A stretch of DNA of 64,000 bases from Geobacter sp. AOG2 (GTDB taxonomy: Bacteria > Desulfobacterota > Desulfuromonadia > Geobacterales > Pseudopelobacteraceae), in NCBI RefSeq assembly GCF_019972295.1, contig NZ_BLJA01000001.1:900049-964048 (forward strand). The letters run 5' to 3'. This document shows positions 49,940 through 58,542 of this stretch, in pieces. How positions within the stretch are numbered: position 1 is the first letter of the stretch; every line of letters begins with the position of its first letter. Position numbers and translations under genes: made by a program. Under the pieces are notes generated by a model. It ran no database searches, was not told the origin of the DNA, and saw only the letters and a list, made by a program, of their open reading frames with translations.

Positions 49940-52431
49940 CGCTCCAGCCCGCAGATGTCCAGCATGAGGGGGATGTCCAGGTGGCGTTCCAGGTGATCGG
50001 CCAGCCGGTCGAACGGATCGCCGTGGTCCCGTTCATGGTTGTCGTGTCGCACCGGCAGGCCCTTGTCGCGGCGGATGCGGTTGAGATAGGCCTCCCGGAA
50101 GCGGGCGTTCTCGAAGAGCCCGTGGAGGTAGGTGCCGAAGACCCTGGCATCCGGGGAGACCGCGCCGTCCTCGACGGCCACCGGGTCGGCCCCGCGCCGG
50201 GAGATGCGGGCGAAAGGAGCCGCCGGGCCGATGGGAGTGGTGGCGCCCATGTGGATCTCGTAGCCGGACAGGTCGTCCCCGCAGCCGGGGGCTATCGCGA
50301 GCCCGGCCGCGTCGAGGCGGGCCATCGCCTGTTGCGTCGTCTTTTCCGGCAACAGCTCCGTTTCCACCGGGAGCAGGCCGAGCCCGGCCAGTTCCCGGAC
50401 GTCCGATTCCACACCGTGGGGGTCCAAAACGCGCCGGCCGAGCATCTGGTAGCCGCCGCAGATGCCCGCGATATGCCCCGTGAAACCTTGTATGGCCTCG
50501 AGGAAGCCGCGTTCTTCCAGGTAGCGGAGGTCGGGGATGGTCGATTTGCTGCCCGGGATGATGAGGACATCGATCCCGGCCATCTGGTGCGGCGATTCCA
50601 GATAGGTGAGGATACAGTCGGGCTCGTGACGGAAGGCGTCGAAATCGGTGAAGTTGGAGATGCGCGGCAGCCTGACTACCCCTATGCGGATGGCCTTCGG
50701 GTCGGGAACTCCTCCGGCCGGTTGCGAGGGGCGGCTGAGCGCCATGCTGTCCTCGGCGGGCAGGTCGAGGTCCGCCAGCCAGGGGAGGACGCCGATGATC
50801 GGGATGCCGGTCCGTTCCGCGATGAAGTCCAGGCCCGGCTTCAGAATGGCGGCGTCGCCGCGGAACCTGTTGATGATGATCCCGCGGATCATGGCTTTCT
50901 CATGGGGCTCCAGCAGGTCGATGGTGCCGACGATCTGGGCAAAGACGCCGCCGCGGTCGATATCGGCCACCAGGATGACGGGGCAGCGCGCCATGGCGGC
51001 CACCCGGAGGTTGGCGATGTCGCTGTGTTTGAGGTTGATCTCGGCAATGCTCCCGGCCCCCTCGATGGCGATGAACCCGTAAGCGTTCTTCAGGCGTTCG
51101 AAGCTCTCCGTCACCTTTTCGAAAGCCTGGGGTTTGTAGGCGTCGTAGTGCGCCACATCCATGTTGCCCACCGGCCGTCCCTGGACAATGATCTGGCTGC
51201 CGGTGTCGGAGTTGGGTTTCAGCAGCACCGGGTTCATGTCGGTATGGGCCTCGATCCGGCAGGCCTGGGCCTGCACGGCCTGGGCCCGGCCGATCTCGCC
51301 CCCCTCGGGGGTGACGCCGGAGTTGAGGGACATGTTCTGGGATTTGAAGGGAGCGACGCTGATGCCGCGTCTGACCAACAGGCGGCAAAACCCGGCCGTA
51401 ATGACCGATTTTCCCACGTCCGAGGCGGTGCCGCAAAACATGACGGCGCCCGGCGGGGAGACCTCCGGCGCATTCTTATCCGCCTGAAGCCGTGACGCCT
51501 CCATGCCTTCGTTTGGCCGGAAGACCTCCGCCTTTGCATGCATGGAGACAAGCGAGTGTTCGACGGAGGACCGGCATGGTGAGCTGTCTGCTGGGACATG
51601 GGTGGCGTGCGGGCTCCGGTTCTCCCGGACACTACGGCATTCCGGCGTCACGGCTTCAGGTTTCGAACCGGGGGCGTCGCCGTACTTGCCCGCGTAGCCG
51701 CGGGGCGTGACCATGCGTCCGTGGCGGTCCGCAAAGCTGCTGCCGTTGCCGATGACCACGATGGTGGACATGTCGATCCGGTGCTCCAGCATCTCCCCCA
51801 GGGTGGTGACGGTGCTCCATTCGTCGGGGCGGCAGGCGTTGCGCACGATGCCCGCGGGGGTCCCGGCCGGCCGGGAGGCCAGAATGATGCGGCGGGCCTC
51901 CTCGATCTGGGTGACGCGCTTCGTGCTGCGGGGGTTGAAGAGCACGATGACGAAATCGGCCCGGGCGGCCGCATCCAGCCGTGCGGCGATCCGGTCCCAG
52001 GGGGTGAGCAGGTCGGAAAGGGAGATGACGGCAAAGTCGTGCATGAGCGGTGCGCCCAGCACGGAGGCCGCCGCCTGGATGGCCGAGATGCCGGGTATGA
52101 CGCGAACGTCCGGTTGGGGCAGTCCGCTTTCGGCCTCGTTTTCCAGGAGTTCCAGCACCAGCCCGGCCATGCCGTAGATACCGGCGTCGCCACCGGAAAC
52201 CAGGGCAACCGCCTCGCCGGCGCGCGCCCTGGCGATAGCCTCGCGGCAGCGTTCCATCTCGCCCATCATACCGGTTGCCACCGTTGCCTTTCCGGCGATG
52301 AGCGGGCCGATCTGTTCCAGGTAGCTGGTGTAGCCGATAATGGTTGCGGATTGGGCTATGGCCTGACGGGCGGCATCGGTCAAGTGGACGATGTCGCCGG
52401 GGCCGGTGCCGACGATGTACAGGGGGGGCAT
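49936..52431 (-). CDS. CobJ-CobQ fusion: precorrin-3B C17-methyltransferase and cobyric acid synthase
   Basis: ATG 52431, preceded by AGGTGATTCC, opens an 831-residue frame with two enzymes. Residues 1-250 are a CobJ/CbiH methyltransferase (PLYIVGTGPGDIVHLTDAAR, VALVSGGDAGIYGMAGLVLE, VIPGISAIQAAASVLGAPLM, ending TPRGYAGKYGD). Residues 329-831 are CobQ/CbiP amidotransferase (MFCGTASDVGKSVITAGFCR, PFKSQNMSLNSGVTPEGGEI, GGVFAQIVGTIDLL and the glutaminase Cys in GHIAGICGGYQMLGRRV). The linker 251-328 is mostly (259-316) encoded by a 174-bp palindromic element. Both steps belong to the corrin ring pathway (C17 methylation; a,c-side chain amidation). Frame is unbroken; the frame upstream of 52431 (towards 53013) is not coding. 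Confidence 0.9.
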   Translation of the reverse strand: MPPLYIVGTGPGDIVHLTDAARQAIAQSATIIGYTSYLEQIGPLIAGKATVATGMMGEMERCREAIARARAGEAVALVSGGDAGIYGMAGLVLELLENEAESGLPQPDVRVIPGISAIQAAASVLGAPLMHDFAVISLSDLLTPWDRIAARLDAAARADFVIVLFNPRSTKRVTQIEEARRIILASRPAGTPAGIVRNACRPDEWSTVTTLGEMLEHRIDMSTIVVIGNGSSFADRHGRMVTPRGYAGKYGDAPGSKPEAVTPECRSVRENRSPHATHVPADSSPCRSSVEHSLVSMHAKAEVFRPNEGMEASRLQADKNAPEVSPPGAVMFCGTASDVGKSVITAGFCRLLVRRGISVAPFKSQNMSLNSGVTPEGGEIGRAQAVQAQACRIEAHTDMNPVLLKPNSDTGSQIIVQGRPVGNMDVAHYDAYKPQAFEKVTESFERLKNAYGFIAIEGAGSIAEINLKHSDIANLRVAAMARCPVILVADIDRGGVFAQIVGTIDLLEPHEKAMIRGIIINRFRGDAAILKPGLDFIAERTGIPIIGVLPWLADLDLPAEDSMALSRPSQPAGGVPDPKAIRIGVVRLPRISNFTDFDAFRHEPDCILTYLESPHQMAGIDVLIIPGSKSTIPDLRYLEERGFLEAIQGFTGHIAGICGGYQMLGRRVLDPHGVESDVRELAGLGLLPVETELLPEKTTQQAMARLDAAGLAIAPGCGDDLSGYEIHMGATTPIGPAAPFARISRRGADPVAVEDGAVSPDARVFGTYLHGLFENARFREAYLNRIRRDKGLPVRHDNHERDHGDPFDRLADHLERHLDIPLMLDICGLER
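51485..51658 (-). mobile_element. 174-bp element with 15-bp perfect inverted ends, in frame inside cobJ-cobQ
   Basis: TGAAGCCGTGACGCC at 51485-51499 is the exact complement of 51644-51658; a further 8 bp keep 5 identities. The length is 58 codons, with no stop in the coding frame, and it encodes residues 259-316 (E259 to Q316), Arg/Ser/Pro-rich and unlike either flanking enzyme. No transposase is present, so this is a passive palindromic element like a MITE or an RPE-type insert. Confidence 0.78.
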
Positions 52432-52447
52432 GGAATCACCTGTTAAC

Positions 52448-52570
52448 AGGTTGTTGAAAAACAGCCAGCTCGCCGCCGTCCTCGAAAGCCCTCTTGTGCG
52501 GCGTAGCGCTGCTACGCCTCCGCAGGGCTTGTCTAGCGGGTGCGACGATCTGACTATTTTTGAACAACCT
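52448..52570 (-). repeat. MITE-like repeat, copy 6 (123 bp)
   Basis: From AGGTTGTTGAAAAACAGCCA to TTTTTGAACAACCT, centre GGCGTAGCGCTGCTACGCC. The outer extension GAGTTTTTAAACAGCCTG lies at 52572-52589. It lies just upstream of the CobJ-CobQ start and downstream of the transglycosylase gene. Confidence 0.92.
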
Positions 52571-52634
52571 GAGTTTTTAAACAGCCTGTTAAGTGGATGC
52601 CGCACAGATTGTTGCGCGGTAAAGATGGCAGGAA

Positions 52635-53447
52635 TCAGGCGCTGTACGATGCGTAGAGCTGTTTGACCCGTGCCAGGTAATTTTGCGTTTCGCGGGGGAT
52701 GCGTTCCGGTCTTCTGTCCACGTTGCCCGGCCCCCAGTTGTAGGCGGCCAGCGCCGAATCCACGTCCCCGTTGTAGCGGTCGAGAAGGTCGCGCAGGAAG
52801 CGGGTCCCGGCCATGACGTTCTGTTCGGGGTCGAAGGAGTCGTTGACCCCAAGGGAGCGGGCAGTGCCGGGCATGAGTTGCATCAGACCCCGGGCGCCTG
52901 CGGAGGAAACGGCCGTGGGGTTGAAATTGCTCTCGGCCTTGATAACGGCCTTGATAAGCCCCGTCTCGACCCCGTAACGGCTGGAGGCCTTGGCGATGAT
53001 CGGCTCCAGCCATTCTTTTCCGCTTCCCAGCGACACTGAAGGCTGTGCGGGGAACGATGCGGGGGTGGGCTCTTCGGAAGAGAGTTCCATGGAGTCGCGG
53101 GCCGTCCGGGGTTGGCTCGCTTGCGCGGCGGCATCGGCATAGGCCTTGATGAGGGGTTGGAACGCTGAGGGTTGCTGTCCGAGCACCGGGGATGCCGATG
53201 CGTCGGCCGAACCGTCTCCCGCCAGGCTCAGGGTCGTATGGAGCATCTGCAGGCTGAGCGCCTCGGCAAGGTTTTGGGCGTTGGACGGTTCCACCCGTCC
53301 TGTCGCCGGGTCTCCCATGGCGTGATCGAGCCGTTCGGCGAAGACGCCGTCGGGCTGCCCGGCGGCGCCGTCCCGGCCGCTCTTGCGCGCTTCCAGCTCC
53401 AGGACCGACCTGAGCAGCGACAGATTGCCGTTGATGTCGATAGTCAT
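52635..53447 (-). CDS. Lytic transglycosylase (SLT domain)
   Basis: The 270-aa protein has a low-complexity N-terminal region (about 1-140, Ala/Ser/Gln-rich) and a C-terminal SLT domain (about 145-265) with LIKAVIKAESNFNPTAVSSA (catalytic Glu), GARGLMQLMPGTARSLGV, DPEQNVMAGTRFLRDLLDRY and ALAAYNWGPGNVDR. It cleaves the glycan strand of peptidoglycan. No Sec signal peptide is visible, which resembles flagellum-linked transglycosylases that are exported through the flagellar system. Its start overlaps the end of the sigma-54 activator gene by 4 bp, so the two are co-transcribed. Confidence 0.9.
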   Translation of the reverse strand: MTIDINGNLSLLRSVLELEARKSGRDGAAGQPDGVFAERLDHAMGDPATGRVEPSNAQNLAEALSLQMLHTTLSLAGDGSADASASPVLGQQPSAFQPLIKAYADAAAQASQPRTARDSMELSSEEPTPASFPAQPSVSLGSGKEWLEPIIAKASSRYGVETGLIKAVIKAESNFNPTAVSSAGARGLMQLMPGTARSLGVNDSFDPEQNVMAGTRFLRDLLDRYNGDVDSALAAYNWGPGNVDRRPERIPRETQNYLARVKQLYASYSA

Positions 53448-54841
53448 AGCGTTTCGTGCTCCCTGCCTAAGGCCAGGTTCTTCTTTTTCAGCTTCTCGAT
53501 CAGGGTCGTCCGTTTGAGATTCAACAGGATGGCCGCTTCTTTTTTGTTGCCCCCGGTCCGCTCCAGAGCCTGGAGGATCAGGCGGTTTTCGAACTCCTCA
53601 AGGGCCGAATTGAGACAGATGCCGATTTCCGGGAATTCGTCCCCGGGCGGCAGTGCCGGCGCCTTCACCTGGGTCTTCCGGGAAAGATATTTGTCGGGCA
53701 GATCTCCCGGAACGATGAGGCCGCTGTCCTTGAGGATCACCAGGCGTTCGACGAGGTTTTCCAATTCCCGGACGTTCCCCGGCCAGTCGTAGGCGCAGAG
53801 AATGTCCAGGGTATCCCTGGAAAAACCCGTCACCGCATGCCGTTTCTCGCTGTTGAAACGGCTCAGAAAAGATTCTATCAAAAGCGGTATGTCCTCACGC
53901 CGTTCCCGCAGGGGCGGGATGGTGATCGGGATGACCGAAAGCCGGTAAAAGAGGTCCTCGCGAAAGTCCTGGGATTCCACCAGGGCTTCCAGCTTCTTGT
54001 TGCTCGCCGCGATGATGCGGACATCCACTTTCTGGGATTTTGTCGACCCGACCGGTTCGAACTCCTTGCTCTGCAGGACCCGCAGAAGCTTGACCTGCAG
54101 ATTGGCCTTCATGTCGCCGATTTCGTCCAGAAAGAGGGTACCCTTGTCCGCCATCTCGAAACGCCCGACACGGTTGGCGTATGCGCCGGTAAAGGAACCT
54201 TTGACATGGCCGAACAACTCGCTTTCGATCAGGTCTTCCGGTATCGCCGCGCAGTTGATCGGGACAAAGTTTCTGTCGCTTCTGGAACTCAACTGGTGTA
54301 TGGCACGGGCTGCAAGTTCCTTGCCAGTCCCGGACTCGCCCTGGATCAAAACCGTGGCGCTGGACTCGGCCACCTTTTCGATCAGTTCGAACAGCGCAAC
54401 CATCCTGCTGCTTTTTCCGATTATGGAGGAACAGAGTTTGTGGGGGTGGTGCGCCGCGTCCGGGGTATCCTGGGACTTCATGGTCTGGAACTCCCTGGCG
54501 CGCATGACCAGGCTTTCCAACTCATCCAGGTTGAGGGGTTTGGACATGAGGAAGACGTTGTCTTCACTTAACGGGCTGATATGGGTGTTGTCGCCGTAAC
54601 CGATCAGGACGAGAAGAGGGGCTGTCTTTTTGGCCTGTTCCATGAAATCGGGTGCGATCCCGGCTAAAAACTTCAGATTGGCGATCACTATGCCGATATG
54701 TTTCTCACGGATCGTGTCAAAAATATTGGATGACGGTGCGGCGTGGACGATGTCGTATCCCTGATATTTCAGAAACGCCGATACGAGATCCCGGGTTTTG
54801 CGGTCGTCCTCAACTATGAAAATAGTGCCCAGCGTATCCAT
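53444..54841 (-). CDS. Sigma-54-dependent activator with degenerate receiver
   Basis: The 465-aa protein has an N-terminal receiver-like domain (1-110), AAA+ sigma-54 domain (about 140-370; GESGTGKELAARAIHQLSS, the sigma-54 loop GSFTGAYANR, LFLDEIGDMKANLQVKLLRV, REDLFYRLSVIPITIPPLRE) and a Fis-type helix-turn-helix (about 420-460; NKKEAAILLNLKRTTLIEKL). In the receiver the usual phosphoacceptor strand reads IVIANLKFL, with Asn where Asp is normally found, and the Thr is replaced (VLIGYGD), so phosphorylation is unlikely. The HTH wording is like FleQ/FlrA/FgrM flagellar regulators, which suits a transglycosylase partner and the adjacent che operon. Confidence 0.92.
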   Translation of the reverse strand: MDTLGTIFIVEDDRKTRDLVSAFLKYQGYDIVHAAPSSNIFDTIREKHIGIVIANLKFLAGIAPDFMEQAKKTAPLLVLIGYGDNTHISPLSEDNVFLMSKPLNLDELESLVMRAREFQTMKSQDTPDAAHHPHKLCSSIIGKSSRMVALFELIEKVAESSATVLIQGESGTGKELAARAIHQLSSRSDRNFVPINCAAIPEDLIESELFGHVKGSFTGAYANRVGRFEMADKGTLFLDEIGDMKANLQVKLLRVLQSKEFEPVGSTKSQKVDVRIIAASNKKLEALVESQDFREDLFYRLSVIPITIPPLRERREDIPLLIESFLSRFNSEKRHAVTGFSRDTLDILCAYDWPGNVRELENLVERLVILKDSGLIVPGDLPDKYLSRKTQVKAPALPPGDEFPEIGICLNSALEEFENRLILQALERTGGNKKEAAILLNLKRTTLIEKLKKKNLALGREHETL

Positions 54842-54908
54842 GAGTTATCCGTTGTTGCGAAGGGTTGCCCAGTTTGTCCGGAGTGTTTTTGAACGGTGTC
54901 GGATTCGA

Positions 54909-54937
54909 ATGATAGATGGTCTTGACACGAAAGTCAA
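54909..54937 (-). promoter_or_regulatory. Sigma-70-type promoter of the sigma-54 activator
   Basis: On the minus strand TTGACT (54932-54937), 17 bp and TATCAT (54909-54914), about 65 bp before ATG 54841. The -35 is part of a short inverted repeat CTTGAC-N6-GTCAAG (54921-54938). Confidence 0.6.
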
Positions 54938-55021
54938 GAAAATGACTCCATGCTTTTCAGCGGTTGCCAAACCCGCCGACCTATCCGGCGGCCTTGTCTT
55001 GGCGTTTACATTTTATCGTGC

Positions 55022-55050
55022 TTGATAAATACTGATCTGCATGGTAAATA
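55022..55050 (+). promoter_or_regulatory. Candidate promoter of the che operon
   Basis: TTGATA (55022-55027), 17 bp, TAAATA (55045-55050), about 105 bp before cheW. A GGGGGCTTTCGCCCC hairpin lies in the leader (55082-55097). No sigma-54 or clear sigma-28 element was found. Confidence 0.45.
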
Positions 55051-55158
55051 TTAGGCACAACTTAGTATTTTAATTTTTGTAGGGGGCTTTCGCCCCGACA
55101 AAATTTTCCGGATGTTTTGATTGATTTATGCGTGGTTATATATATAGAGGAGGGAGTA

Positions 55159-55653
55159 ATGAACGATGCACTCGTGCCGGTAAAATCCGATGAGTCCCGT
55201 GATAAACTGATTCAGTTGGTAAGTTTTAATCTTGACCAGGAAGAATACGGCGTGGACGTCCTCAAGGTTCGGGAAATTATTCGCATGCCGAACGTAACGC
55301 GCGTTCCCAATACCCCCCATTATGTCGATGGCGTCATAAACCTGCGCGGCAAGGTAATCCCGATCATTTCCATGCGCAAGAAATTCGGCCTGATGGAAGC
55401 GGAAAACGACAAGCAGACCCGCATCATGGTCATGGACGTGGAAGGCGAACTGATGGGGTTTATTGTCGATGCCGTTTCGGAAGTCATCCGTATTTCCGGC
55501 AGCGAGATCCAGCCCTCTCCCGCGGTGGTTGCCAGCGGTATCGACCAGGAGTGCATTGCCGGCGTGATCAACCAGGCCGAGCGCCTGCTGGTGCTGCTCG
55601 ATCTGGAGAAGATGTTCTCCGGCGACGAGAGGCGGCTTTTCGCCTCGATGTAG
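55159..55653 (+). CDS. cheW: Chemotaxis coupling protein CheW
   Basis: CheW links CheA to chemoreceptors at the membrane array. The 164 residues from ATG 55159 (GAGGAGGGAG upstream) contain LVSFNLDQEEYGVDVLKVRE, IIRMPNVTRVPNTPHYVDGV, INLRGKVIPIISMRKKFGLM and GVINQAERLLVLLDLEKMF, all standard for CheW. First gene of cheW-cheA-cheR-HDOD-cheB; the operon has no cheY or receptor gene in this window. Confidence 0.96.
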   Translation: MNDALVPVKSDESRDKLIQLVSFNLDQEEYGVDVLKVREIIRMPNVTRVPNTPHYVDGVINLRGKVIPIISMRKKFGLMEAENDKQTRIMVMDVEGELMGFIVDAVSEVIRISGSEIQPSPAVVASGIDQECIAGVINQAERLLVLLDLEKMFSGDERRLFASM

Positions 55654-55687
55654 TTCATAGTGCCCAGCTTTATCCAAGGAGAGTTTC

Positions 55688-57529
55688 ATGCCACCGTTTG
55701 ATAGCGAAGACCAGGAGCTGCTTGAAGGCTTCCTTACCGAGACGACCGAATTGCTCGAGAAACTCGATGACGACCTCGTTGCCCTGGAAAAGACGACGGA
55801 CGACCCCGAGCTTCTCAACCGCATATTCAGGTCCATCCACACCGTCAAGGGCGCCTCGAGTTTTCTGGGTTTCGACCTCCTGGTCAAGGTAACCCATAAG
55901 ACGGAGGATGTCTTGAATCGCCTGCGCAAGGGCGAATTGGCGGTCAATCCCGAGATCATGGATGTCATTCTCGAAGCCACCGACCTGGTCAAGATTCTGG
56001 TAAGCGATATCAAGGCCGGGGAAATTCAGGAACGCGAGATCGACGGCACCATAGCCAAACTGCTGCCGCTTCTTTCCGAGAACGCGGCCGCGGCGCCGCC
56101 GCCCCAGGCGGCCCAGGAACCGGCTTCCGCGGCACCGTCGCAAGCGGCCGCCGAGCCGGATGCCGCTCCCTCGCCGGACGCGGAAGCCACGGCATCATCC
56201 GAAGCGCCTGCGCCGTCATCCCCCAAGCAGGAAGTGGCGCCGGTGGCGCCGCAGAAGCCTGCCGGGGACGCGGTCGCCAAAAAGGCCCCGGTCCCCAAGC
56301 CGGCCGAAGGGAAGGGCGAGGACCTTTCCGACAACACAACCGTTCGCGTCGATGTCAAGCGCCTCGACGATCTGATGAACCAGGTGGGAGAGTTGGTGCT
56401 GGAGCGTAACCGCATGATCCAGCTCAACCAGGATCTGCAGCAGGGTGACGCCGAGCGGCTCGATTTTAACGAGGAATTCGGCAAGCTTACCAAACGGATG
56501 AATTTCGTCACCTCCGAACTGCAGATGCAGGTCCTCAAAATGCGCATGATCCCGGTGGACAAGGTCTTCAAGAAGTTCCCCCGCATTGTCCGCAGCCTGG
56601 CCCGGGACCTGGGCAAAGAGGTGGATCTGCAGATCTTCGGCGAAGAGACCGAACTGGACCGCTCCGTTGTGGACGAGATCGGCGATCCGCTCATCCACCT
56701 GATCCGCAATGCCATGGACCACGGCCTGGAGACCCCCGACGAACGCGTTGCCGCCGGAAAGCCGCGGGTGGGTACTCTTATCCTGGCGGCCGTCCACGAG
56801 GGCAACCAGATCATCATCAGCATCAAGGACGACGGCCGGGGCATCGACACCGACCGGGTCGGGCGCAAGGCGCTGGAAAAAGGGCTGGTGACCGAAGACC
56901 AACTGGCCGCCATGAGCCAGCGCGAGCTCTTCGACCTGATCTTCCTCCCCGGTTTCTCGACCAAGGAAAAGGCCTCCGACCTCTCGGGCCGGGGGGTCGG
57001 CATGGACGTGGTCAAGACCAACATCAAGAAGTTGAACGGCCTGATCGAGATCAAAAGCGAAAAAGGGCTGGGATCGGAATTCATCCTTCGTCTCCCCCTG
57101 ACCCTGGCCATCATCCAGTCGCTTCTGGTGGAGGTGGAAGGGGAGGTCTACTCCATTCCGCTCTCTTCCGTGCTCGAGACCTTGCGGGTCGAGCAGCGCC
57201 TGTTCCACATGGTCGGCGGCCAGGAGGTCCTCAAACTGCGGGAATCGGTGCTGCCGCTCATGCGCCTGCAACGCAAGTTCAACGTGCAGCAGCGCTACGA
57301 AAACGACGATTTCTGCTATGTGGTCGTCGTCGGCGCCGCCGACAAGCGCATGGGGTTGGTCGTCACGCGTCTGGTGGGCCAGCAGGAGGTCGCCATCAAG
57401 TCGCTCGGCAACTACCTGGCCAACATCCCCGGCATCGCCGGATCGACCATTCTCGGCGACGGCCGGGTTACCCTCATCGTCGATCCGGTCGGGCTCATCG
57501 ACGACGGCGAAGGCGCTTCGGGCCGGTAG
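55688..57529 (+). CDS. cheA: Chemotaxis histidine kinase CheA
   Basis: CheA autophosphorylates and passes phosphate to CheY/CheB. The 613 aa are HPt (His51 in RSIHTVKGASSFLGFD), an Ala/Pro/Ser-rich linker (about 130-210) in place of a clear P2 domain, dimerisation helices (RLDDLMNQVGELVLERNRMI), HATPase (LIRNAMDHGLETPDERVAAG, DDGRGIDTDRVG, GRGVGMDVVKTNI) and a CheW-like regulatory domain (YSIPLSSVLETLRVEQRLFH). ATG 55688 follows AAGGAG. The P2 region seems absent or very short. Confidence 0.96.
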   Translation: MPPFDSEDQELLEGFLTETTELLEKLDDDLVALEKTTDDPELLNRIFRSIHTVKGASSFLGFDLLVKVTHKTEDVLNRLRKGELAVNPEIMDVILEATDLVKILVSDIKAGEIQEREIDGTIAKLLPLLSENAAAAPPPQAAQEPASAAPSQAAAEPDAAPSPDAEATASSEAPAPSSPKQEVAPVAPQKPAGDAVAKKAPVPKPAEGKGEDLSDNTTVRVDVKRLDDLMNQVGELVLERNRMIQLNQDLQQGDAERLDFNEEFGKLTKRMNFVTSELQMQVLKMRMIPVDKVFKKFPRIVRSLARDLGKEVDLQIFGEETELDRSVVDEIGDPLIHLIRNAMDHGLETPDERVAAGKPRVGTLILAAVHEGNQIIISIKDDGRGIDTDRVGRKALEKGLVTEDQLAAMSQRELFDLIFLPGFSTKEKASDLSGRGVGMDVVKTNIKKLNGLIEIKSEKGLGSEFILRLPLTLAIIQSLLVEVEGEVYSIPLSSVLETLRVEQRLFHMVGGQEVLKLRESVLPLMRLQRKFNVQQRYENDDFCYVVVVGAADKRMGLVVTRLVGQQEVAIKSLGNYLANIPGIAGSTILGDGRVTLIVDPVGLIDDGEGASGR

Positions 57530-57697
57530 GCCGGCGGCCATCAGAAACATTTTTCCCAACACCGGGGTGTTGGCGCCTTGGCCCTGCCGAAAAGGCGGAT
57601 ATAACCAGCGGTATCATGGAACGCCCCCATTCGAACGCCGTCAAGGACGCGCCGGCGTTCCGGAGTAAGCCTAACCACAAGCTAAAAAGGACCGACC

Positions 57698-58525
57698 GTG
57701 TCAATATCAGATAACGATTTTTTACAACTGCGCGACTTTATCTACAACATTTGCGGAATGTACTTCCATACCACCAAGAAGTACTTTCTGGAGAGCCGTC
57801 TTGCCCGGAGAATGGAAGCCACCGGCACGAAGACGCATACGGAATATTATCAGCTCCTCAAATCGCCCCGCGGCGCCGAGGAGTTGAAGTACCTGATGGA
57901 TGAGATCACCACCAATGAAACCTATTTTTTCCGCAATGTGCCGCAACTGACGGCCCTGGAAACCAAGCTCCTGCCCGAAATCGTCGAGACCAAGAATAAA
58001 ATGGGATTCCGCAAGCTGCGCATCTGGAGCGCCGGCTCCTCCTCGGGGGAAGAGGCCTATACCATGTCCATGATGCTGCTGGAAAAACGGGCGACGCTCC
58101 TCAAGGACTGGATCATCGAGATCGTCGGCACCGACATCAATGAAACCGTCATCTCCCAGGCCAAGGAGGGCGTTTACAACGCCTATTCGGTCCGCAATAT
58201 CCCCGAGGTCTACAAGCGAAAGTACATCAAGGAGGAGAACGGCAAGTTCCTCCTGTCGCCGGAGGTCAAGAAGTTCGTTACGTTCAACAAGCTCAACCTG
58301 TACGACGACTCCAAGATGATCTTCATGAAAAGCTTCGATTTCATCTTTTGCGCCAACGTGCTGATCTATTTCGATACTGCCTCCAAATCCAAGGTCGTCC
58401 AGCACTTTTACAACAACCTGCAGCCATACGGTTACTTCTTTGTAGGCCAATCCGAGTCCCTGCACGGGGTCAACGACAAGTTCAAGACCGTCCATTTCCC
58501 CGGTGGCTTCACCTACAAAAAGTAG
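57698..58525 (+). CDS. cheR: Chemoreceptor methyltransferase CheR
   Basis: CheR methylates glutamates of chemoreceptors using SAM. The 275-aa protein starts at GTG 57698 after AAAAGGA. It has the N-terminal helical domain (DNDFLQLRDFIYNICGMYFH), DEITTNETYFFRNVPQL, the SAM motif LRIWSAGSSSGEEAYTMSMM, EIVGTDINETVISQAKEGVY and FDFIFCANVLIYFD. The 168-bp gap after cheA holds no gene or repeat that I can see. Confidence 0.97.
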   Translation: MSISDNDFLQLRDFIYNICGMYFHTTKKYFLESRLARRMEATGTKTHTEYYQLLKSPRGAEELKYLMDEITTNETYFFRNVPQLTALETKLLPEIVETKNKMGFRKLRIWSAGSSSGEEAYTMSMMLLEKRATLLKDWIIEIVGTDINETVISQAKEGVYNAYSVRNIPEVYKRKYIKEENGKFLLSPEVKKFVTFNKLNLYDDSKMIFMKSFDFIFCANVLIYFDTASKSKVVQHFYNNLQPYGYFFVGQSESLHGVNDKFKTVHFPGGFTYKK

Positions 58526-58542
58526 CCTGAAAGGTATATGAC

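Noticed and set aside
52432-53013. Upstream extension of the CobJ-CobQ frame
   Set aside because: It runs through MITE copy 6 and the out-of-frame transglycosylase gene; the ATG at 52431 has its own ribosome-binding site and the family N-terminus.
57530-57697. Small gene between cheA and cheR
   Set aside because: No frame with a start signal; only the cheR leader is seen.
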